From Halictus rubicundus (lineage: Eukaryota > Arthropoda > Insecta > Hymenoptera > Halictidae): 64,000 nt of DNA. Where the stretch lies: NCBI RefSeq assembly GCF_050948215.1, contig NC_135161.1, positions 4,291,411 through 4,355,410 of the forward strand, written 5' to 3'. Numbering within the stretch: position 1 is the stretch's first letter; the number at the start of each line of letters is the position of its first letter. Below are positions 55,889-64,000 of this stretch, piece by piece. The translations under genes were made by a program, and so were the position numbers. A model generated the notes under the pieces. It searched no databases, was not told the origin of the DNA, and saw only the letters and a program-made list of their open reading frames with translations.

Positions 55889-56979
55889 CAGGGTGTCCCA
55901 GCTAACTTGACCACCTTGAATATCTCGCTTAGTGTTAGTAATAGAAAAAAACGTTATAGGACAATATTAATCTAACCGAAGAGGCAATATAATGATTCGG
56001 AAAAAACCTTTGTCAAGGTTCATTTTTTCTAGATATCAAGGTCATCAATATTTTTTTTAATGGAACTATATATTTTTTTTATCGCGATGTAATAGTAGGC
56101 GTGAAGACCTCTTCAATGACATATTATACAATGACCTTCGTGTGACCTTGGGTATGAAAAATCCAAAAAGCATTATAGGTATTATCAGTGATTAATTTAC
56201 TACACTATTTGGTTTGATTGAACTACTCTATTTCAATAAATGTTCGAAATGATGACCATTGTTTGCAATACATTGTTGTATACGGAAAATAAATGATTCT
56301 CTGGCTCTTCTAATAGTTTCATTGCTAATATTGGAACATGCAGTTCTAATACGCATCTTCATATCTTCGGCTGTTGTTGGAACATGTTCATAAACAATGC
56401 TCTTAAGTGTTCCCCCATAAAAAGAAATCTAACAGGGTTAGATCAGGTGACCGCGGCGGTCATAAACCGTTTGCGTTTCGTCCAATTCAACGCTGAGGAA
56501 ACTTTTCGTCTAATATGTGACGGGCTATTCTTGAGTTATGCGCCGGACATCCGTCATGCTGATACCACATCTCGATCCTTCGAGCTAATGGTATTTCTCC
56601 CAATAGGTGAGGCAAATCTTCAGTTAAAAAATTGGCATATTTCTTACCATTTAGTGTACCACTAACACCAAACCAATTGGGCTAATAAATTAATCACTGA
56701 TAATACCTGTAATGCTTTTTGGATTTTTCATACCCAAGGTCACACGAAGGTCATTGTATAATATGTCATTGAAGACGTCTTCACCTCTACTGTTACATCA
56801 CGATAAAAAAAATATATAGTTCCATTAAAAAAAACAATTGATGACCTTGATATCTAGAAAAAAATGACCTTGGAAAAAGTTTTTTCCTATAATATTCCTA
56901 ATATTGTCCTATAACGTTTTTTTCTATTACTAACACTAAGCGAGATAATCAAGGTGGTCAAGTTAGCTGGGACACCCTG
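55889..56979 (-). mobile_element. IS630/mariner-type element (1,091 bp) nested in Transib F
   Basis: Ends CAGGGTGTCCCAGCTAACTT and its inverse; inverted repeats extend over about 250 bp with divergence. Flanked by TA (55887-55888 and 56980-56981). A minus-strand transposase remnant lies at the centre. Complete insertion within Transib F dates it as younger. Confidence 0.9.
56380..56672 (-). pseudogene. Transposase remnant of the nested IS630/mariner-type element
   Basis: Minus-strand reading: KYANFLTEDLPHLLGEIP, then MWYQHDGCPAHNSRIARHIL (second catalytic Asp), then PPRSPDLTLLDFFLWG (third catalytic position). Stops interrupt it after EKFPQR, within the Asn-Gly-Leu stretch and after WGNT. 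The N-terminal HTH and the first catalytic Asp are absent. Related in motif style to the ORF starting at 63712. Confidence 0.85.
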
Positions 56980-57053
56980 TATATGAATGTTATATCTATT
57001 TTCTGACATTACTTTTTTCCACCTGGAATGGCCATTCGCGACACTGTGCGATC

Positions 57054-57645
57054 GTTTCCCTGTCGCTTTGTTTCCCGTAACGCTCGACGATCGAGACCGT
57101 GGAAATTGAAGTTTCCCTTCCGGCGCCGGGATCGGCGAACGACAGGCGACAGACGACAGACGACAGACGACAGCCGATACGACGCGCGACCAGAGGAATT
57201 TTTTCGTTGGTTCCCGAGGCTTATCCCAGAATTCCTGGCACGTATATACGTAATCCAGGCGCGCCAGCATCCTGTACGACCCGTCTACGATTCGGAATAT
57301 AATGGCCGCGGAACGCGGAGAAATAATTACGTCGGGTGCGCCGATTCGCGATCGATACCCGGCCGCATTGAAAAATCGCAAAATCGGAGAACGCCGCGAG
57401 AACGATCCTACCGCGTTGCGCTCGTATATTCGCCTAATTGATCGTCTTTCGGATGCGGTCTACGGGGGTGCGAGCAAACCACAGCGTCCGTGGGATCGCC
57501 TAATATTTAATATACGAGTTAAACGATGGGTGTGGAGCTTCGTGGCAGGCTTTCGAGCCACGCATTATCGTTACCCTCGCCGCTTCGACCCTCGTTCACC
57601 GTTAGATACCCCTGTTGATACGTGCTCCGGCAAAAAGGGATCCTC

Positions 57646-57695
<50 letters not shown>

Positions 57696-57841
57696 TTCTT
57701 CTGGTGTGTACGTATTCGTATCCCTGATGCAAATTAGCATGCGGCGAGAGAGGGCACGCTTTTTCCCCCGCGTCTCTCCGTCTCCCTTTTTCCACGCGCA
57801 CACGCCGCGAGAAACGAGAAGCGTGGAGGCCGAATGCTTGC

Positions 57842-57905
<64 letters not shown>

Positions 57906-58870
57906 CTCTCTTTTACTCTCTTCCCGGCGGCCCCGTGTGTCCATCCGTCGTTTCCTCCACTCTTTGGATCGGGCTCGTGAGAACGTTGAATTATCGATCC
58001 GTGGCTGGTCGCGGAGGCTTCGCCGCTGACAGCTGCCGCGAGTACCGACGCTACGCGACGAGACGAGACGAGAGAAAAGAATTCGCGCGTTAGAAACGAA
58101 CCCCCGAGACCGTGTCGACGCGCGACGATGCGCTCGGTCGGATTCCTCCGTCTTGCCGATGACGCTCGACAATGTTCTCTCGAGCCAGGCTTCCGATTGT
58201 TATCTATTAGCAACGCATCCGTTCCCGTTTCAATATTCCGAGCGAAAGTTCGATAGGTCGAAAGTGTTTGATCCGGCGTCTCGTCGCATCTCGAACGCGC
58301 ACTCGTTTCTCGGACGATCGCCCGAGAGATTTGCTCTCGCGGGTCGACGCCGGACGATCGATGCGCGATCGATGGACGCTCCTCCGGGCCCCATAGGATG
58401 CCGCCGCGACGGATGTTCCCGTCGAAGCTTCGCGGCTTCTCCATTTCCCCTTAATTGTCCGTTCCCGATGGAACTCGCCGATATCGAGCCCGTTCCGCCT
58501 CCAATGGTAAACGTGTGTTCGGCCGACGCGACGCTACGGGCGACGAACAACCGACGAACGGGATTCCGATTCCTCGTGCCAGGAAAAATCATCGAGGCGA
58601 TTCACCGAAGAATTTAATATCGTCCCGATTACACCGTCGACCGGTGCTCCCTTTTCGCCGGGAAATTGTATTTGCAGAAACAGATTCCCGCTGTCCGGGA
58701 CCCGGACCCGATTTCAGCCACGATTCGACGCTCCCGCGCAACTTCTCGTTCCAACGGCTGAGCCGAGCTTCCAGGGATAATTAAATTGCCTGCAAAAAGG
58801 ATTAATTAGGCCGCCCGCCTTCTGTTCGCGCGATAATCTCGTAACGGTCGTACGATCGTCAGGGCCAAGA
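57054..58870. other. CpG-rich sequence with CT microsatellites, no supported gene
   Basis: A GACGACA run lies at about 57140-57172; CT runs lie at about 57649-57693 and 57845-57900. Long ORFs across the CT runs are low complexity. A host promoter or exon is possible but not demonstrable. Confidence 0.5.
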
Positions 58871-58875
58871 CGCCG

Positions 58876-59387
58876 CACAGTGGGCACTTTGGACGAAATC
58901 GGATTCAAAATCAAGAAACTTTCGATAGGAATGAGGTAGAGCGATGAAATTTTTTTAAAATGAAAGCTGCAACTTTGTAGAATATGGGAAAAATAGAGAG
59001 ATTGTGGTACGAACGTTTTTTAACCTCGAGAAAATTCGTTAAACGCGAACAAATTCAAGAAAATTTTAGTTTTTCCAATACCACGGGCGGAAAAAAATGT
59101 TGTTTAACATACTATACATCGTTTCCCATAGATTTTTTCACGCTGATTTCAAATCTGGTCTCAAAATTTGTGTCTACGACCTCAGGATTTTGCAAAAAAT
59201 AGATTTTTGTGACAAAAACTAATGAAGTCATTTTTTCGTTGAAATGATTGGATGGTAATAATCTCTCTATTTTTCCCATATTTTACAAAGGTTCAGCTTT
59301 AATTTAAAAAAAGTTTCATCGCTCTACCTCATTTCTATCGAAAGTTCTTTGATTTTGAATCCGATTTCGTCCAAATTGCCCACTGTG
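58876..59387. mobile_element. Transib MITE G (512 bp), complete, perfect TSD
   Basis: CACAGTGGGCACTTTGGACG on the left and the inverse of CACAGTGGGCAATTTGGACG on the right; inverted repeats extend about 85 bp. Perfect 5-bp duplication CGCCG at 58871-58875 and 59388-59392. It encodes nothing. Related fragments lie at 9990-10374 and 39975-40158. Confidence 0.95.
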
Positions 59388-59392
59388 CGCCG

Positions 59393-59694
59393 TAGATTCG
59401 CAGATAAGGTAGAGCGACCAGGTTACCGACAAAAATAGGCGAGAAATGGTTTTACGTGCCTCAACTTTTCGTCCTTATATGAGAATATTTTTCGTTGGGA
59501 AAGGGCTCGTTCGAAAGAGGAAGGTTCAATCTAGCTCGCGCTGGTCACGAGCTGACGAGATTACGCAGATATTTGGTAATATAAGCGTTAGAAGTAGGCC
59601 AAAAATTGACGATGCGCATGCCGTAGAATCCAAGCATTTTTACGCCATTGGATGAGTTTTCTGTATGAAACCGAGAGTAGCGCGCGCTAGAAAA
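59393..59694. other. Unique spacer, no supported gene
   Basis: A 69-codon ORF (59446-59655 +) has no recognisable motif. Confidence 0.4.
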
Positions 59695-59696
59695 TA

Positions 59697-60855
59697 TTAG
59701 GGGGGCCCATACGTAATCAATTATTTTGAAATCTAAAACAAACTTTGTAGTAAATTCAAGTTTTTATTTTTTAGTTTATTATATAATTTCCATTATTATC
59801 AAGGAGAGTTTGCCATCTTCCCTGCAAATTTTCAATCCCCCTATTATAGAAATCCAGGGTTCGTCAAGCAAAATATGACTCAATGTGCCTCCTTACATCT
59901 TCTACAGAAGTGAATGTTTTATTTCTTAAAAAATGCTCCAGAGATCTGAAAAGATGATAGTCAGAGGGAGCAATATCCGGTGAGAACGGGGGGTGCCGTA
60001 AAACTTCCCACTGCAATTCTTTGATTTTTTCCTGAGTGAGTTTTGCTGTGTGGGGCCGGGCATTGTCAATTTGCAGTATTACACCTTTTCGGTGGACTAA
60101 AGCTGCCCTATTTTTCAATAGTTCTGAATACAGCGGTTGTAATTGCTGACAATACAACTGAGCAGTAACTGTTTCTCCAGGTTTCAACAACCCAAAGTGA
60201 ATTATGCCACGACAGTCCCACCAAATGCACAGTAACACCTTTCTAAGTGATGAGCTAGGTTTAGGGGTTGATATTGCGGTTTGATTTGCGGAAAGCCATT
60301 GCTTGGAACGCTTTATGTTATCATAAAGAATCCATTTTTCATCTCAGGTAACGATTCTGCTAAGAAATGGATCTCTACGAAATCTGGATAGCAATGAAGT
60401 GTCAAATAATTGATGCGGTACCCATATTCCTTTCCCATTTCGTGTAGGTGCGTTTTTATAGTTGATCATGTGGACCCAAGGCTTCTCGATAATTCTTGTA
60501 TACTTAATTTTGGATCAGCTTCCACTAGAGATTTTAGTGTGTCATTATCAAATTCAACTGGTCGTCCACTTCGAGGCCTATGAGAGAGATCATAATCACC
60601 AGCTGCAAATTTTCTGAACCAACGTGGACACTTGTTGACCTTCAATAAATCTCTATAAACATTGCAAATTTTCTTTGTTGTTACCGTTGCATTAAATCCC
60701 GCATGAAAATGAAAAAATATGCAGTGACGAATATGATCCTCGGAAGGTACGGACGCCGCCATTTTATTACAGGGATGTTAAAAAATTATACTGTTTAGAA
60801 TATTTTGAACACAGGCTGCTCTACCGAAAACTGTAAAAGAATACGTGTTTCCTCT
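59697..60855 (-). mobile_element. mariner element copy 2, right end lost
   Basis: Left end TTAGGGGGGCCCATACGTAA after TA. It is closely similar to 29967-31196 until about 60852, where the sequence switches to a TTAA-flanked MITE. The last roughly 90 bp and right terminus are missing. Confidence 0.9.
59780..60762 (-). pseudogene. mariner transposase (DD34D), broken, copy 2
   Basis: Same structure as copy 1: an open N-terminal part from the Met at 60762 to a TGA after SLGST, then the missing segment before TSLLSR, then a TGA directly before DEKWILYDN near 60354. The segment 60238-59864 is open and has QIDNARPHTA and HPPFSPDIAPSDYHLF, so the second and third catalytic Asp are kept. A further TGA follows ESYFA at 59864. 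Copy 2 preserves the DNARPH motif that is altered in copy 1. Confidence 0.9.
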
Positions 60856-61136
60856 TTAACGAACACTAAATCTCTCGGAATTAAGAGAATCTCTCTGCGG
60901 CAGCCATCTTGTGACGTCATACTTGCTTCAGAGAGCGAGTTTTCTCCCGAATATTACAAATTACTCCACGATGGGGTAGAAATTCGCAATTTGGGCTCTG
61001 GACAGACGTAGATTGGACTTTTAGGAAACACAGGTGACCACTTTTAAACTGCTCATTGCAATATTGAAGCGACATTTTGTCTAGATTTTGACCCTTGCAT
61101 ACGTATATGGATTTCAAACCATGCCGGCCCCCTTAA
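60856..61136. mobile_element. piggyBac-like MITE, right part
   Basis: TTAA at 60856-60859, block CGAACACTAAATCTC shared with 1456-1592, and the right end ATGCCGGCCCCC followed by TTAA at 61133-61136. It complements the left-end copy at 1299-1592. The left TTAA joins mid-element sequence, so this may be a truncated copy rather than a complete short one. Confidence 0.55.
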
Positions 61137-62029
61137 GTCTGTCTGAAGGCTGTGAATGGAAATTATACAGCAGTTACTGACCTGCTGACTCTGAAAAAGT
61201 CACGTGACTGTCCCGGGCCCTTAAACGCGCGCTATCTTCGAGAAAGAGGGGCCAACCGCGAGCATTCTCCGATAATATAATTGAACCGCGGAAGTTCGTC
61301 CGGTGGATAAGAACGGACTGCAGGCTGGAACGAGAGATTAAACGGGATTGAGGATCGACGTCCGATCTCGTTCGTGTTTCCCTCGGAATCGATCGACGCG
61401 CGACGACGCGTTCATCCGCGATAACAACGTCTCGACACGGAGTGCCGAATTCGTGCGCGAACAATCGAATTTATTTCGGGCGCGTTCGTATCCGGGGATA
61501 ATGTGCTCGAATGCCGGTCGATGTTTCGCTAACTAACCGGTCTCCAGCGGATGGTCGGGTCACCGCATGCAGAAGTCCTTAACGATTTCCGATCAGATCG
61601 ATTGGTATCGAGTAGTTGGCGGATCCCGATACGTTGTCGGGACCCGGGCACCCGGAAATTTTCGAGGGGTTGCGGATAGGGGTAGGCGCATGGATGTAGG
61701 GATAGGGATAGGGATAGGGATAGGGATAGGGATGGTCGCTAGCCGTTGGCAACCGCGGTGCAGCTACGGGAATATTCCGTCCGTGCTTACAGGAAGCACG
61801 GCACAGCGACCCGTCAGGGTTTGTGTATGGAATATAGTGTACAGAGTATAGAGGGTTGCAGCACTCGAGGGTCGTTGAACGAAGTCAGGGGTGAGCCGAG
61901 AGCCGAGAACCCGAAGTCCCCTCTACTTTGATAGACCAGCCTCTTTGTTGTCCCGTTGATCGTGAAAATTAGTCGGACGAATCGACTCCTACCGGAACTA
62001 GACGAAATAGTGTTCCTGATTTCTCAACA
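61137..62029. other. CpG-rich sequence with a GGGATA hexamer run
   Basis: About six GGGATA units at 61699-61734. No gene is supported. Confidence 0.5.
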
Positions 62030-62500
62030 TTTTTCATTTCTCGAGAAATGAGAAATAAGACTATATTTCTCGAAAATTCTCGAGAATTCTCGAGAATTTT
62101 TAACAAAATAAACAAATATTGGGAAAGTTATAATATTTGGAATATCATTAATAATATTTATCGAAAGGGCAAAAAACTTTAACTCAGTGTTTATTCCTGT
62201 TCAGTATGTACATAACTTTAAAAACAAGGAAAAAATAGACGCTAAATATAACCGATAAATTTATTTATTTAAAACCAAACTTTTATAAAGTGAAACATTA
62301 CGCTTTTCTATTGAAATGACTTCTTAAGAAGCATAATGCGTCTAATGTAGAATCAGACAATCTACTTCTTTTGTTTTTTGTAGCAAAATCTGTAGCCGTA
62401 GAAAAATTTCTTTCATTTTGTGTGGATGTTGGCTTTATCGTATACAGAACATTCAAAAGTTGCTGAAGAGTATACGAGAAAGAGTTTACGTTCATTTGTT
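62030..62500 (-). mobile_element. hAT element remnant
   Basis: Contains repeated TTCTCGAGAA motifs (62038-62100), which look like hAT subterminal repeats, and a minus-strand transposase C-terminal fragment. No complete termini were found. Confidence 0.55.
62298..62495 (-). pseudogene. hAT transposase C-terminal dimerisation fragment
   Basis: IKPTSTQNERNFSTATDFAT followed by KKNRSRLS-type sequence and LDALCFLRSHF matches the hATC pattern (ERNFS...RSRL...LDAL.FL). It differs from the hAT at 25-37 kb, so it is a separate family. Confidence 0.85.
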
Positions 62501-62544
62501 TACCTCTAAATGCGAGGCGTTGCTATTACGTATCTTCGAAATAT

Positions 62545-62813
62545 TCTGGCAATTGATTCACGGCGATATTATCTTTCAAGGTCATCTGAAAGTCATTGTA
62601 TAGCAGGTCGTTGAATTCGTTGCGACGTCGCCTACAATATTATGAAGTTAAAAATACCCTGTTCCATTAAAAGATATGACAGCGACCTTGATTTCTTGTT
62701 GGAAATCGATTTTTTTTTTATTTTAAAAATTGCAATTTCTTGTCGGTTAAATACTGATTAACTTTGGTAAGAAACATTTTTCTGTCCGAATTTGCGCCGC
62801 ACCCTGTATATCT
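62545..62813. repeat. Repeat shared with 39535-39838
   Basis: Same order of motifs (TTTCAAGGTCATCTGAAAGT, TATAGCAGGTCGTTGAATTC), ending GCGCCGCACCCTGTATA. Confidence 0.75.
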
Positions 62814-63384
62814 CTACTCAGTAGTCAGTATACAATGTTATAGATATTTGAAAAGTAACAAATTACTCTATATTTTTTAAAAATACACCAAAATGTAGGT
62901 GGCTTTATAGAATTTTCGTGCAGTGTATTGTAGGTCGCGGCTGTCCGATCCGTTACAAAAATATGGAGTTCCACTTTGAGTTCGTCCAAAACGCGGACGA
63001 ATCGAAAGGAGTCTGCGAGTAGGTGCAACGAGTCGCCTGGTCGCAACGTTCAACCGGAAACGCGTCGAAAGTCGTCCGGACCCGGTGAGAATCGATTCCG
63101 ATAGTTTGGCCAACTGGGAAACTAATTTTGCAAATGGCCCGAGATTCGCCATTCGCTGGTCTCGGCTGCGAATGAACTTACGACCACCGCATCGAGCGCC
63201 GAGGCTGCCCAGCCTCTGTCGTTTGAAGTTTCTTGGCTACTGGGATATTTTGCCGGCGCTCGAATTACGCTCGGACGACTCCTCCGCAGCCGCAGAGACG
63301 CTCCCAAGCAAGAACGAAATTCGCGAATCCCGAGCATCGGTGAACGGTCGCGAAATAGCCGACTAGTGAATAGTTTTCTCGATA
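62814..63384. other. Unique, partly CpG-rich sequence, no supported gene
   Basis: Overlapping ORFs on both strands without motifs. Confidence 0.35.
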
Positions 63385-63386
63385 TA

Positions 63387-64000
63387 CAGTGTGGCCCACA
63401 TAACTCTGAACAGCTCAATATCTCGAAAACTATGCCATCGATTTTAAAGTTCTTAGTCTCAAATTGCATGGAACTGAAGGGCCTTTCTGACTACATAAAC
63501 GTGAAGTGGCCTCCCTTCCCCTTTAACGGGGGAGGGGAGGTACCTTTGTAATTTTAAATGGAACCCCCTATAAAATGTTACATATTTAGATTCTACCGGA
63601 AAAGACAAGTCAATTTTGTCTGAAACATTTTTTTGTCAGATACTTCCATGATGAGATATAACAGTTTGAAGTTACGAGTTGTAGGTACTTCAAGGGCTCG
63701 GAAATAGCGTTATGGAATTATACGCGCTTCATAATTTAGAAACATTTCATAATTTAGAAAAGCGGCTTAGTAAAGCTGTCACTAATGAAAATAATAGTGC
63801 CAGTATTCTTGCTGTAATTACATTAAATCCTCATATTAGTCAACGTACACTTGCACAAACATCACATATTAGTCGTTCATCAATTCAACGAATTTTGAAA
63901 CGGCAAAAGTATCATCCATATCACATGGTTTTATCACAAGAGCTTTCGATAGCAGATTACGATCACCGCGTAAGATTTTGTGAGTGGCTGCAGTGTGTTG
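63387..64000 (+). mobile_element. IS630/mariner-type element, left part, runs off the window
   Basis: TA (63385-63386) then CAGTGTGGCCCACATAACTC, similar in style to the ends at 55889 and 50834. A plus-strand transposase frame begins 325 bp inside. The right end lies beyond the window. Confidence 0.75.
63712..64000 (+). CDS. N-terminal part of an IS630/mariner-type transposase (partial)
   Basis: The frame is open for 96 codons from the ATG at 63712 to the window end with no stop; an in-frame TAG lies about 11 codons upstream of it. The N-terminal helix-turn-helix region reads NPHISQRTLAQTSHISRSSI then QRILKRQKYHPYHM, followed by LSQELSIADYDHRVRFCEWL, a stretch typical of insect transposases with a DDE core of the MWYQHDGCPAHN type. 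This is the only transposase here without a visible break, but the catalytic part is not in view. The start could also be a remnant of a longer protein. Confidence 0.75.
   Translation, partial: MELYALHNLETFHNLEKRLSKAVTNENNSASILAVITLNPHISQRTLAQTSHISRSSIQRILKRQKYHPYHMVLSQELSIADYDHRVRFCEWLQCV

Larger units (their letters stand above)
53915..57048 (-). mobile_element. Transib element F (3,134 bp) with transposase remnant and nested element
   Basis: Left end CGCAGTGAGCAAAAATGCCA; right end, inverted, CACAGTGTCGCGAATGGCCA. Flanks CGACC (53910-53914) and CGATC (57049-57053) form a 5-bp duplication with one difference. It carries a minus-strand transposase and, at 55889-56979, a later insertion. Without the insertion it would be about 2.0 kb. 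Confidence 0.85.

Noticed and set aside
61699..61734. Telomere-like GGGATA run
   Set aside because: Insect telomeres are usually TTAGG; this is a short internal microsatellite.

Overview
The window is eukaryotic and looks like insect DNA, most likely a hymenopteran such as an ant. This is inferred from CpG-rich unique stretches separated by AT-rich DNA, the absence of compact genes, and the mix of Ty3/Gypsy, mariner/Tc1/IS630, piggyBac, hAT and Transib elements. I recognise no intact host gene, tRNA or rRNA. Almost every reading frame I can name belongs to a transposable element, and nearly all are broken.

Layout. 1-2.9 kb: a piggyBac-like MITE end, a GC-rich proline-rich ORF of unknown status and a 35-bp tandem array. 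2.9-9.5 kb: a minus-strand Ty3/Gypsy element (gag, protease, RT, RNase H), broken by frameshifts and by a 1,132-bp solo-LTR-like insertion in RT. Its pol frame ends, after RNase H and an acidic AT-hook linker, in a domain resembling OARD1/TARG1-type macro domains; no integrase follows. 9.5-25 kb: mostly unique DNA with foldback elements, a 442-bp solo LTR and a 1,023-bp hAT-type palindrome. 25-38 kb: two inverted copies of a hAT element carrying arrays of a 39-bp repeat (the larger array has a 579-bp higher-order period), with mariner, Tc1-like and TA-flanked MITEs between them. 39-49 kb: a cluster of Transib elements (ends CACAGTG, identical to the V(D)J recombination signal heptamer; 5-bp CG-rich duplications), two piggyBac-type elements and paired MITEs. 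49-57 kb: a mariner, a CACTA-like long inverted repeat, and a Transib with a recognisable RAG1-like transposase remnant that holds a nested IS630/mariner-type element. 57-64 kb: a perfect-TSD Transib MITE, a second copy of the 30-kb mariner, a hAT remnant, and an IS630/mariner-type transposase running open off the window's end.

The genes do not form a pathway. The window is a nested record of transposition, and several insertions can be ordered relative to each other by what interrupts what. The points most worth following are the macro-like domain in the Gypsy pol, the Transib cluster with signal ends meeting head to head across one target site, and the hAT element with satellite-like arrays.
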